This document shows positions 15,730 to 23,988 of a stretch of 49,275 bases of DNA, piece after piece. The stretch comes from Candidatus Peribacteria bacterium RIFCSPLOWO2_12_FULL_55_15. Lineage in GTDB: Bacteria > Patescibacteriota > Gracilibacteria > Peribacterales > Peribacteraceae. The translations under genes were made by a program, and so were the position numbers. Every line of letters starts with the position of its first letter. Within the stretch, counting starts at the first letter, position 1. The stretch spans positions 1 through 49,275 of the forward strand of contig MFYG01000001.1 in assembly GCA_001789045.1 (NCBI GenBank). Direction: 5' to 3'. Below the pieces are notes generated by a model. The model searched no databases and was not told the origin of the DNA. It was given only the letters and a program-made list of their open reading frames with translations.

Positions 15730-17190
15730 TTATTTCTTCTGCAACACACTGACAGTCTCGATGTGCGCCGTGTGCGGGAATATATCGACAGGTTGCACTG
15801 AGCGAAGCTCATATCCATTCTTGAGGAACCCCCCAAGATCACGGGCAAACGTCGCTGTATTGTAGGAAATATACACAATCTGTCGCGGTGCATGGGCGAG
15901 AACAGCATCCTTGGCGACAGGATGCAAACCGGCACGCGGAGGATCGAGAATGATCACATCAAAGGTGTACTTTCCACCGGGTTTGAGTTGCACAGAGAGA
16001 AGTTGCTCCGCCAGTCCACGGTAGAAACTGATATTCCCAATCCGATTCTTTCCGCTGCTCCGCAACGCATCCTCAATCGCCGACGGATGGCTTTCAATCC
16101 CCACAACCTTCTGACAAAACCGCGCAAGGTACTGACCGATAGCCCCAATGCCACAATATGCATCAAGCACAGTATCACGCTGGGTAATATCGACGGAATC
16201 GACGAGCGCCTGGTACAGTTTCTCGGTTCCAAGCGTATTCGTCTGAAAAAAGGAAAAGGGAGAAATCTCAAACTCAAGATCAAAGAGACGTTCGGTAATG
16301 GATGCTTTCCCAACGAGACAGTGAACACGAGGAGATTCGGGCTTGTCATTCACACCGCAATTCTCAGCAACGAGTAGGGAGACAAGTCCTGAACGCCCAC
16401 CGAAACGGAGAAAGTACTGAAAGAGAGGCTCCAACTCACGCTTCCGTGCATTCACCATGAAACAGATCATCTGTTCTCCAGTATGGACTCCACGACGAAG
16501 AAGAAGGGTACGGAGAAGACCTCGATGTGTTTTTGGATTGTAAACGGATAGATGTCTGTCCCCAATAAAACGCCGAACATCAAGAAGGAGGGCGGACAAT
16601 TGTTCATCGTACAAATGACACTCCGTCACCGGCATGACCGTTTCCAATTGACCGGAAGGATGGAAACCGATCGTAGAATTCTCATTTAAATAGATCCGCT
16701 TCCCACTGTGTTCTTTCGTCCGCATCGCCGCATATCCGAAGGAAAGTTCGAGCTTATTCCGATAATTAAAAACCTGGGGACTGGGAATGATCTTTAAAAC
16801 ACGCCCAGAAAGAGTACTGCGGAGGCCCGCATCGACCGGAGTCAGGTGCTCAAGAGTCTCGCGGACAATATCCTCCTTATACTGGAGCTGCTTGACGTAG
16901 GGAAGATTCTGCCACAGGCATCCACCACATTCATGCGCATGAGCGCATCGTGGTCGTATTTCATCTTTTGCAAGCTTCAGGAGTCGTTCCACCCTAGCCT
17001 CCGCATAGGCCTCCAGCCTATTAGTGACCGTAATCTCAACCTCCTGACCAGGAATAGTCCGTGGAATGAAAATAGGAAATCCCCCTATATGGGCAAGACC
17101 CGCACCACCATGCGTAACCTTTTCTACCGTCACTGTATACCTCTGTCCAGCCTGTAGTGCAGAGAATGCCTCTTCCGAAGGCATTGACAT
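15730..17190 (-). CDS. TrmA/RlmD-family RNA m5U methyltransferase with altered active site
   Basis: A 486-residue protein: N-terminal TRAM domain (about 8-65), a 4Fe-4S motif CAHAHECGGCLWQ, a central domain, and a SAM-dependent Rossmann domain with VLDAYCGIGAIGQYLA and DPPRAGL. RlmD/RlmCD/TrmA enzymes methylate C5 of uridine in 23S rRNA or tRNA. The usual nucleophile motif SCNP is here SYNT (VYISYNTATFARDL), so the catalytic cysteine is tyrosine. The final base VLQKK end is intact. Start ATG 17190 (MSMPSEEAF) overlaps the divergent promoter; ATG 17184 is an alternative. Confidence 0.85.
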   Translation of the reverse strand: MSMPSEEAFSALQAGQRYTVTVEKVTHGGAGLAHIGGFPIFIPRTIPGQEVEITVTNRLEAYAEARVERLLKLAKDEIRPRCAHAHECGGCLWQNLPYVKQLQYKEDIVRETLEHLTPVDAGLRSTLSGRVLKIIPSPQVFNYRNKLELSFGYAAMRTKEHSGKRIYLNENSTIGFHPSGQLETVMPVTECHLYDEQLSALLLDVRRFIGDRHLSVYNPKTHRGLLRTLLLRRGVHTGEQMICFMVNARKRELEPLFQYFLRFGGRSGLVSLLVAENCGVNDKPESPRVHCLVGKASITERLFDLEFEISPFSFFQTNTLGTEKLYQALVDSVDITQRDTVLDAYCGIGAIGQYLARFCQKVVGIESHPSAIEDALRSSGKNRIGNISFYRGLAEQLLSVQLKPGGKYTFDVIILDPPRAGLHPVAKDAVLAHAPRQIVYISYNTATFARDLGGFLKNGYELRSVQPVDIFPHTAHIETVSVLQKK

Positions 17191-17212
17191 GATTGAAAAA
17201 AAATTATATAAT
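17184..17212 (+). promoter_or_regulatory. consensus sigma-70 promoter TTGACA-17-TATAAT
   Basis: TTGACA at 17184-17189, exactly 17 nt, then TATAAT at 17207-17212. Transcription should start near 17219, 15 nt before the protease ATG at 17234. The -35 box overlaps the first codons of the divergent methyltransferase gene; the -10 region ATTATATAAT also reads TATAAT on the other strand. Confidence 0.85.
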
Positions 17213-17233
17213 ACAACCTTTACCTTTCTGAAC

Positions 17234-18085
17234 ATGGAACCACAGAGAACGCACACGCTCATGCGCCGACATCCGCAATGGGGAAGAGTCTTCCTCACCG
17301 TTACACTCGTGATTCTTGGAACAAGCATAGCACAGGACCGTGGTAGTGCAAGTCTTCAGAGCCATGCGGCCGCCCCACTCCCTGCCAATGCCCTCCTCTC
17401 TGTCGTCAACCACCCCAACATCCGCTCGGACCACCAAATCCTTCTGAGCAACACTATCCGTGCACTCCCAGGACAATGCCAGGCAAGTCTCCGGAATCTT
17501 TACGTTCGGTACGACCGCCCGAATGAGCGAGGCCTTGCGGGAAAAGGAACAATTATCCTCAGTGGAAATGTGCGGAATGCGGAACTGCGGGCACTCTTCG
17601 TCCATGAATTTGGACATATCACCGACCTCGGCTGTCTCAGTGGAACACCGGAAAGCGGACCCAGCCTCTTCCACGATGGTCCGGAAATCATCTTCCAAAA
17701 TGATCCCAGTACGAGCTTCTACCGAATCTCCTGGGTACAGGAGACAACACGGAAACTCGGAAGCTCTCCAGAAGATTTCGTCTCAGGATACGCAGCGAAG
17801 GATGCCTTCGAAGATTTTGCAGAAACATTCGCATACTTCGTCCTCCAGCCAGAAGCCTTCAAGACCCGCGCTCAAGGAAACATTGCTCTCCAAAAAAAAT
17901 GGACATGGATGCAGGAATACGTCTTCCAGAAAACCCCATCCATTGCCTCCGGAAAGCCATGGAACAATGTGCTCCCTTGGGATGTGACAAAAATATTCTA
18001 TACCTGGCACGGTGAACCGAAGAACGTCGTATACTCCCTACATGCGTCGGCATCAAACCCTCGTCGCCCTGTGGATTCTCAGTGA
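17234..18085 (+). CDS. membrane-anchored or secreted HExxH zinc metalloprotease, putative
   Basis: A 283-residue protein. One hydrophobic segment at about 18-34 acts as signal or anchor. The zinc site is VHEFGHITD (HEFGH at 124-128) and a downstream KDAFEDFAETFAYF about 70 residues later supplies a likely third ligand glutamate, the pattern of small gluzincins such as the lethal-factor-like (ATLF) domains. Substrate unknown; it should act outside the membrane. Its last 44 bases overlap the next gene, so the two are coupled. Confidence 0.75.
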   Translation: MEPQRTHTLMRRHPQWGRVFLTVTLVILGTSIAQDRGSASLQSHAAAPLPANALLSVVNHPNIRSDHQILLSNTIRALPGQCQASLRNLYVRYDRPNERGLAGKGTIILSGNVRNAELRALFVHEFGHITDLGCLSGTPESGPSLFHDGPEIIFQNDPSTSFYRISWVQETTRKLGSSPEDFVSGYAAKDAFEDFAETFAYFVLQPEAFKTRAQGNIALQKKWTWMQEYVFQKTPSIASGKPWNNVLPWDVTKIFYTWHGEPKNVVYSLHASASNPRRPVDSQ

Positions 18086-18848
18086 CGCCGCAATCTTCAT
18101 TGGCACCTACGCCCTCGCATACTTTATCCGCGTTGGATGGATTCTCTCAACGGATTTCCCCCTGAGTAAACTCCTCGCCGTTATCGTTGGAGTTACCCCA
18201 TTCTGGCTCATGATCCTCCTCGCTCTCGGTGTATTCCATCCCCTACGGAACCAAAAAACTCTCGTCACTCTCTCACACATTATCACCGCAACGCTCCTGG
18301 GAGTCGCACTCTTCACCCTCGGATACTACTTTCGCTTTACGGCCTTCTTCAGTCGCCTGCTTCTCATCGAAGCTTTTTTCCTCAGTAGCATCGGCATATG
18401 GGCATGGCACATCATCATGCAAAGAATCATCCGGCATATCCTGCGCTCTCCTCCTCTGAGTTTCCCTACACTCATCATCGGTGCAACGCGAGAGACCGCC
18501 CGCCTCATCCATACCCTCGAAAGACAACGGAGTCCCCTCACCCCGATCGGCATTCTCGATAGCCGCAGCGTTCGGGAAGAACGCATTGCCGGTGTCCCGG
18601 TCCTTGGCAAACTGAACATCTTGGACACCATCCTCACCGAGAAAAGCATCACCCACCTTATCCAATGCAGCAATGTGGAACACACCATCAACCTCCTCAG
18701 TGCGTGCCGCATGCACGATGTCACTTACATGCTCCTCCCCTCTGTCCTTGGAATCATGGAGCGCGATGAACGGATTGAATCCCTGGAAGGCTTCCACGTG
18801 ACGGTCGTCCGCCCAAGGGCATCGTGGTGGTCATTCTTCTTTATATAG
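18042..18848 (+). CDS. polyprenyl glycosylphosphotransferase N-terminal part without catalytic domain
   Basis: A 268-residue protein with four to five membrane helices (residues 5-145) and a nucleotide-binding-like Rossmann segment (FPTLIIGATRETARLIHTL, then GIPVLGKL-like GVPVLGKLNILD). This equals the membrane plus CoA_binding_3 part of WbaP/EPS sugar transferases, but the C-terminal bacterial sugar-transferase domain is missing. It may be a regulatory or scaffold protein for surface polysaccharide assembly, or a truncated gene. ATG 18042 (MRRHQTLVAL) lies inside the protease gene. Confidence 0.75.
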   Translation: MRRHQTLVALWILSDAAIFIGTYALAYFIRVGWILSTDFPLSKLLAVIVGVTPFWLMILLALGVFHPLRNQKTLVTLSHIITATLLGVALFTLGYYFRFTAFFSRLLLIEAFFLSSIGIWAWHIIMQRIIRHILRSPPLSFPTLIIGATRETARLIHTLERQRSPLTPIGILDSRSVREERIAGVPVLGKLNILDTILTEKSITHLIQCSNVEHTINLLSACRMHDVTYMLLPSVLGIMERDERIESLEGFHVTVVRPRASWWSFFFI

Positions 18849-18908
18849 TTCATGTGTGCCTTCATCTTCGCCATTCGACAAGCTCATAATAAACAGGCAT
18901 AGTACGCC

Positions 18909-19907
18909 ATGATGCAGGCATTCATTCTTGCAGGAGGTTTTGCTACCCGCCTCTGGCCACTGACAGAAAAACGGTCAAAGCCCCTACTCCCTCTCATAGG
19001 AAAGCCCCTCCTCACACACATTGTGGGAAAAATCCCCCAAGGGATGCAAATCACTGTTAGTACAAATGCCACATTCGCGGCAGGATTTGCTGCGTGGAAA
19101 GAAACACACAAGCAGCCGATCACTATCGTCGTAGAGAAAACAACGAAAGATACAGAAAAACTTGGCGCTCTCGGTGCAGTGGCCCAGTGGATACGCCAAG
19201 AAGGCATCATCGATGATGTCCTCCTCCTCACTGGCGACAACTACTTTGGTTTTTCTTTGAAGGACTTCCTCAACACATACCATAGAGGCATTCCAATTAT
19301 TGCGGCATATAATATTGGCGATACAGAAAAGGCAAAAACGTTTGGGATAGTCACAATCAAACACAAAAGCGACAATCCGCTGTCCACAAGCAACATCGTT
19401 GCTGCATTCGAGGAAAAGCCCACACATACTCTGTCCACTCTCGTGAGCACCGGCTGCTCAATTCTCCCTCACGAGACTCTGCCCATCCTCGTAGAATACG
19501 CACGAGAGCATCCAGACAATATTGGAGGAATTTTTGAAGAACTCCTACGACGAGGAAAACGCATCGACTGCTTCATCTTCAATAAACCATGGTTCGATAT
19601 CGGCTCGTACGATGCATATCTCGAAGCCACACGAGCGCTCGTGCCACCAGGAAAACCTGTCATCCACCCAACAGCCAGCATCGATGAAGAGAGCCGAAAA
19701 AACCTCGCAGGAAGCATCGTGATCGGTGCTGGGACAATGGTAACCCACTCCTCACTCCAAGACACTATTCTCTTCGACAACTGTCGAGTCATTGATTGCG
19801 TCCTCGATCGGTGCATTCTCGACGATGAATGTAAACTCCACGGCATCGATCTAGCTGGAAAAATGCTCCGGTCCGGTACGACCCTCACCAACACACCTCT
19901 TCCATAA
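18909..19907 (+). CDS. sugar-phosphate nucleotidyltransferase
   Basis: A 332-residue enzyme of the glucose-1-phosphate thymidylyltransferase / mannose-1-phosphate guanylyltransferase family. Signature FILAGGFATRLWPLTEKRSKPLLPL at the start (GG...T.R..P.....K), metal site LLTGDNYF, FEEKP, and a WFDIGSYDAYLEA region, then a short left-handed beta-helix-like C-terminus (SIVIGAGTMV, ILFDNCRVIDC). It activates a sugar for surface polysaccharide. Which nucleotide it uses cannot be told. A fragment of a genomic repeat (ATTCGACAAGCTCA) lies in the 60-nt gap upstream. Confidence 0.85.
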   Translation: MMQAFILAGGFATRLWPLTEKRSKPLLPLIGKPLLTHIVGKIPQGMQITVSTNATFAAGFAAWKETHKQPITIVVEKTTKDTEKLGALGAVAQWIRQEGIIDDVLLLTGDNYFGFSLKDFLNTYHRGIPIIAAYNIGDTEKAKTFGIVTIKHKSDNPLSTSNIVAAFEEKPTHTLSTLVSTGCSILPHETLPILVEYAREHPDNIGGIFEELLRRGKRIDCFIFNKPWFDIGSYDAYLEATRALVPPGKPVIHPTASIDEESRKNLAGSIVIGAGTMVTHSSLQDTILFDNCRVIDCVLDRCILDDECKLHGIDLAGKMLRSGTTLTNTPLP

Positions 19908-19921
19908 GCTAGTGGAACACC

Positions 19922-19927
19922 TATACT
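19922..19927 (+). promoter_or_regulatory. -10 box (TATACT), leaderless type
   Basis: TATACT ends 11 nt before the lipoprotein ATG; no Shine-Dalgarno site intervenes. It would drive the lipoprotein-secD-thyX transcript. Confidence 0.45.
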
Positions 19928-19938
19928 CTAACTCCTCT

Positions 19939-20601
19939 ATGCTCAAACGCATCCTCATCTTCTCCACCCTGCTCATCCTCACTGCCTGCGGCGCCACAAA
20001 GGTGGCGTACAAGATTTCCTTCAATATTGATGATGCCGAACAACAGAGTTCACTCACTATTGCAAGTCTTCGGGTCATCGAACGACGACTCTCACGTATG
20101 GGAGACCAGCTCCTGGAACAAGATATGAAAACGCGCGATCAGGAAGTAATCATCTCCCTGAAAATCCGCGACAAAGAAGCGGGAGAAACACTCACGACGG
20201 AGCTAGTGAAACCTTTCTCCCTCAACATCATGGAACAGAGTCCAGAGAAAACAGCGGACACTGTTGTGGAAGATCATGGAGGCTTTCGTAAAACGGATAT
20301 CACGCAAGAACACCTACAGTGGGTTGAAGCCCGCACATATGGCCCAGAGGGAAAACAAGGAATGGTCATTCTCTACTTTAGCCCAGATGGACGCACTATC
20401 ATGCAGAAAATTTTCAAGAGGAACAAAGGGAAAGCCATTGGCATCTTCGTTCGCAACCAATTGGTGAGTAAACTCACGGTCGATACGGACAAGGTAAAAG
20501 ATGATATTGTCATTCAGAACATCCCTTCCTACGAAATTGCCCGCATGTTCGCGGATGACATGAACGTCGGACTGCACGTCACCTTCACTCTTATCGAATA
20601 A
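19939..20601 (+). CDS. SecD P1-like lipoprotein
   Basis: A 220-residue protein with a lipoprotein signal (LLILTACG, Cys 17). The mature part repeats the logic of the SecD periplasmic P1 region: SLRVIERRLSRMGDQL resembles the SecD base helix IIRNRVDALGV, and VILYFSPDGRTIMQK, GIFVRNQLVSKLTV and IQNIPSYEIARMFADDMNVG resemble the SecD head (FDEEGG, AIFVGGQLISAPVV, SGSRNVDEARTFAQDLNTG) encoded by the next gene. It has no membrane domain. I infer an extracytoplasmic partner of SecD. ATG 19939 chosen; ten bases separate it from secD. Confidence 0.7.
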   Translation: MLKRILIFSTLLILTACGATKVAYKISFNIDDAEQQSSLTIASLRVIERRLSRMGDQLLEQDMKTRDQEVIISLKIRDKEAGETLTTELVKPFSLNIMEQSPEKTADTVVEDHGGFRKTDITQEHLQWVEARTYGPEGKQGMVILYFSPDGRTIMQKIFKRNKGKAIGIFVRNQLVSKLTVDTDKVKDDIVIQNIPSYEIARMFADDMNVGLHVTFTLIE

Positions 20602-20611
20602 CATTCGCACC

Positions 20612-23035
20612 ATGCCATCGTCTTCGCCCCTTACGCTTCGACGCCTTGCAGGAACCATCCTCGTGATAACAGTTATCATCGTTGCAATACCATCGTCATG
20701 GAAGGAATGGATGCCGGTAATTTTGCAGGCTCCCAGATTCCACCTTGGACTTGATCTCGCCGGCGGCACGCAGATCGACTTTCGGATTTCCGAAGATGAG
20801 ATAAACGACCAAATCGATGATGTCACGCAGAACATCGCCACACAAGAAGCAAGCGGTTCTCCCACAAAGAATGTTAGGCCTCTTCAAGAAGAACTACAAA
20901 TTCTCATCGAGCAAAAACGCAACCTCATCGAGGCGATCCGCATCGTCCTTGAACGACGACTGAATGCTCTCGGAGTGAGCGAAACGACAATCACCCCCTC
21001 CTATGTGGGAAACGAGAAACATGTTCTCGTGGAATGTCCCGGCATCGTGGATCCACAGAAATGCGTCGACACCGTCGGCAAAACCATCCAGCTGGAATTT
21101 AAAGAGGAATTTCGAGCACCGACGGAAAAATTCGCCCTCGAAGTGCGAGAGAGCGTTCGGCATGCTCAGAAAAGGCTGCGTGACGGGGAAACCCTCGTCA
21201 ACATCGGACAAGATATCGGCGATGAACTTGGCATGCAGTATGTCCCGGAACGCCCGTACTTCCGCGAAGAGCTTCCGCTAAGTCTTGTATCTCTCTGGAC
21301 AGCCTCTCCCACCGGCGGTGTTGTCCAAATAGAAGGGAAACTCCAAACAGAAGAAACTGATGATGCGGGAAAGCAAAGTCAGAATAACATCCCCGGCATT
21401 TTTCTCGCAGAAATCGTGCAACCGAAAACTCAGACGGGGAAAGTGATCAATGAGGCGCCAAAAGCCTTCCAGGAACTGGAACACCGTGAACGCGGCTCAA
21501 AGTACACTCTAAAAGAACGCTGGCCACTCGATACGTTACCAAAAACTGTGGCAGATGCCCTGCAAAGTATGCGCGCTGGCGACCTTCGTGTGGTACCGGG
21601 AGAAAACGGAGGAGGAGAGCTTCTCTTCCTCCGTCTCTTGGAACCAGCGCAGGAAGAAGTCGACGTCAGCCATATCCTCGTTGCATACCACGGAGCTATC
21701 GCGGCAGATTTGAGCGTCACACGGACAAAAGAGGACGCCGGAAAGAAAATCCAGAACATACAGAGAAGACTACAAAACGGAGAAAGTTTCGAACGCATCG
21801 CCCGCCAAGAATCCGATGGACCATCGCGAAAGGACAGCGGCTCCCTTGGGTCAATTGCCAGAGGAGAAACCGCGCCAACCTTCGAAAAGGCTGCTTTCAG
21901 CCTCCAACAGGGAGCAGTGAGCGACCCCGTGGAAACACCGTACGGATTCCATATCATCCGGGTGAACTCCCTCCCAAAGCTTTCTGCCGCCCACGCGAGT
22001 TTCGATTCTCTCAACCTCCCCGGACATGATGGAAAAGAGCGTTCCGAGCGTCTCCTCTCCGCTCTAGAGCGTGGCGATGTGCGTGGCACAGAGGAGGTTC
22101 TTCCTCTCCGCTACCTGTTCTTCTCTCTTGTGCCTTCCGGCTGGCAAGATACATCGCTCGATGGAAAGCACTTCCAAACGGCATCGGTCGTCTTTGATCC
22201 GACTACGAACTTTCCCGTAGTCAGCATTCAATTCGACGAAGAAGGAGGAAAAATTTTCCAGGAACTGACACAAAAAAATGTAAGCAAGCGCATTGCAATC
22301 TTCGTGGGAGGTCAACTCATCTCTGCCCCAGTAGTACAGGAAGAAATCATCGGCGGATCGGCAATTATCTCCGGAAGCCGCAATGTTGACGAAGCGCGCA
22401 CCTTCGCCCAAGACCTCAATACCGGAGCAATCCCAGCCCCAATCCACCTTGTAGGACAGCGCACAGTGGAAGCATCCCTCGGCGCTGATTCTCTCCGCGC
22501 CTCGGTGCTTGCTGGTCTCACGGGTTTAGCAATCGTTCTCCTTTATTTGCTCATCATGTACCGGCTTCTCGGCCTCGTCGCATGCTTTTCCCTCCTATGC
22601 TACTGCCTCCTCTTCCTTGTTTTCCTCAAACTGCCCCTCTTCTTCTTCTCCGGCCAGTACATCGTCCTTACCCTCGCGGGCATCGCGGGATCCCTCATCT
22701 CCGTCGGCATGGCGATTGATACTAATGTCCTCATTTTCGAGCGGATCAAGGAGGAACTCCGAAAAGGGAAACTCCTCCGGACAGCGATTGAGACCGGCTT
22801 CGAACGATCGTGGTCCGCCATTTTGGATAGCAACCTCACAACGATCATTACCTGCGTGATCCTCTTCTTGATCGGCACGTCCATCGTCCGCGGCTTCGCC
22901 CTCACTCTCGGCTTTGGCGTCCTCCTCTCCATGTTCACCGCCATCACCGTGACCCGCTGGATACTTCGCCTCCTCCTCCAAAACCTCTCCCTGACCCAGG
23001 AACGAGAGGCCATGCTCCTCGGTATTACCCGATGA
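20612..23035 (+). CDS. secD: SecD protein-export subunit with inserted parvulin (PpiC) domain
   Basis: An 807-residue protein. TM1 at 12-28 and the SecD signature LGLDLAGGTQ (45-54) open it; the P1 base runs to about 165. Residues about 350-452 are a peptidyl-prolyl isomerase of the parvulin type (VSHILVAYHG, ERIARQESDGPS, GSLGSIARGE, AFSLQQGAVSDPVETPYGFHIIRV). The preceding 170-345 stretch looks like one or two degenerate parvulin repeats. The P1 head resumes at about 495-605 (FVGGQLISAPVV, DLNTGAIPAP), then five helices with the D4 motif GMAIDTNVLIFERIKEE. Usual SecD is 500-620 residues; the extra 300 are the insert. No secF follows. Confidence 0.9.
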   Translation: MPSSSPLTLRRLAGTILVITVIIVAIPSSWKEWMPVILQAPRFHLGLDLAGGTQIDFRISEDEINDQIDDVTQNIATQEASGSPTKNVRPLQEELQILIEQKRNLIEAIRIVLERRLNALGVSETTITPSYVGNEKHVLVECPGIVDPQKCVDTVGKTIQLEFKEEFRAPTEKFALEVRESVRHAQKRLRDGETLVNIGQDIGDELGMQYVPERPYFREELPLSLVSLWTASPTGGVVQIEGKLQTEETDDAGKQSQNNIPGIFLAEIVQPKTQTGKVINEAPKAFQELEHRERGSKYTLKERWPLDTLPKTVADALQSMRAGDLRVVPGENGGGELLFLRLLEPAQEEVDVSHILVAYHGAIAADLSVTRTKEDAGKKIQNIQRRLQNGESFERIARQESDGPSRKDSGSLGSIARGETAPTFEKAAFSLQQGAVSDPVETPYGFHIIRVNSLPKLSAAHASFDSLNLPGHDGKERSERLLSALERGDVRGTEEVLPLRYLFFSLVPSGWQDTSLDGKHFQTASVVFDPTTNFPVVSIQFDEEGGKIFQELTQKNVSKRIAIFVGGQLISAPVVQEEIIGGSAIISGSRNVDEARTFAQDLNTGAIPAPIHLVGQRTVEASLGADSLRASVLAGLTGLAIVLLYLLIMYRLLGLVACFSLLCYCLLFLVFLKLPLFFFSGQYIVLTLAGIAGSLISVGMAIDTNVLIFERIKEELRKGKLLRTAIETGFERSWSAILDSNLTTIITCVILFLIGTSIVRGFALTLGFGVLLSMFTAITVTRWILRLLLQNLSLTQEREAMLLGITR

Positions 23036-23053
23036 ACCAAACCCTGCAACAAA

Positions 23054-23587
23054 ATGGACATCCTCCAGAGGAACGCGCGTGCCGTCTACGAAGAACGACT
23101 CCGCTCCGGCGTGGCCCGCGAGCAGGCGCGCAAAGACCTGCCGCTCTCGACCTACACCGAAGCGTACTGGAAAATCGACCTGCATAATCTCTTCCATTTT
23201 CTCCACTTGAGAATGGATGATCATGCGCAATTGGAGATTCGTAATTACGCCAAAGTCATCGGCTACGAGATCGTCGCGAAATGGTGTCCCATAGCATGGG
23301 AATCCTTTCTCGACTATCGCCACCACGCCCTCCGTCTCTCCCGCATGGATACCGCGCTCATCCAAGCCATTGTGGAAAAGGATGCGACGAAGGCAAAAAC
23401 GCTCGCGATGCAGTACGGATTCCTGACGGAGGAAGGCCTCCCCCGCCAGAGCCGTGAGCGTGGCGAATTCGAAGAAAAAATCCGCCAACTGGGGCTTGCG
23501 GCGCCATGGGATACACAAGACACGCTCTCTTCAAAGAGGAAGGACAAGGTGGGGGGAGTGCACAAAAAATCCCTCAGCCGTAGCTGA
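23054..23587 (+). pseudogene. thyX: ThyX (flavin-dependent thymidylate synthase), N-terminally truncated
   Basis: A 177-residue frame that begins inside the ThyX fold: RSGVAREQARKDLPLSTY and HFLHLRMDDHAQLEIRNYA are the C-terminal ThyX motifs (substrate and FAD contacts). The N-terminal third with the RHRxxSxNxxSxR signature is missing; upstream is the secD 3' end only 18 nt away. The C-terminal tail (KKSLSRS) is translated from a terminator hairpin. Probably a decayed gene, unless a separate protein supplies the missing half. ThyX makes dTMP from dUMP using FAD and methylene-tetrahydrofolate. Confidence 0.75.
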
Positions 23588-23591
23588 GGGA
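23562..23591 (-). terminator. rho-independent terminator for the small membrane gene
   Basis: Stem TCCCTCAGC/GCTGAGGGA (23570-23578, 23583-23591) with loop CGTA. On the reverse strand it is followed by ATTTTTTG, so it mainly ends transcription of the gene at 23622-23843; it also overlaps the end of the thyX remnant. Confidence 0.8.
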
Positions 23592-23621
23592 CACCGTTTC
23601 CCACCCGCCCGCCCCCCTCTA

Positions 23622-23843
23622 CTAGAGAAGAAGGAACGGGTAGATGCAAACGACGACGATGGCGCCACTGGCCACCCATGCACCAACAAGGCATAGACAA
23701 CGGCACCGGGAGTACCGCGCTACCGCGGATCCGTCCGCCCTATGCTTTGCTTCCATGGCCAACTGGCCAAAAAAATGACCAAAGCAGAAGAGGGCGATAG
23801 CTGCTCCATACATAACCAGAGCCACAAAAACTTGCATGTACAT
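23622..23843 (-). CDS. small two-helix membrane protein
   Basis: A 73-residue protein, MYMQVFVALVMYGAAIALF at the N-terminus, with membrane helices at about 4-24 and 51-71 and a basic loop containing CRCLC. An AAGGAG ribosome site stands 6 nt before the ATG, unusually strong for this window. Family unknown. It lies downstream of another small membrane gene on the same strand, after that gene's terminator. Confidence 0.6.
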   Translation of the reverse strand: MYMQVFVALVMYGAAIALFCFGHFFGQLAMEAKHRADGSAVARYSRCRCLCLVGAWVASGAIVVVCIYPFLLL

Positions 23844-23957
23844 CTTTTTCTCCTTCTTCCAGCAGCAAAGCTGAAAAAAACAGGGCGAAAATGTGAAGAA
23901 ACAGCGATTTATATCATAAATGAAAAGTATAAAAATGCAAGAGTAAATGAGGCACAT

Positions 23958-23983
23958 GAAAAAGGGGCAGCCGAAGCTGCCCC
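23958..23983 (-). terminator. rho-independent terminator of the 140-residue membrane gene
   Basis: Perfect 8-bp stem GGGGCAGC/GCTGCCCC with a TTCG tetraloop (reverse strand), followed by TTTTT. It starts 5 nt after the stop codon of the gene at 23989-24411. Confidence 0.9.
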
Positions 23984-23988
23984 ATCCA

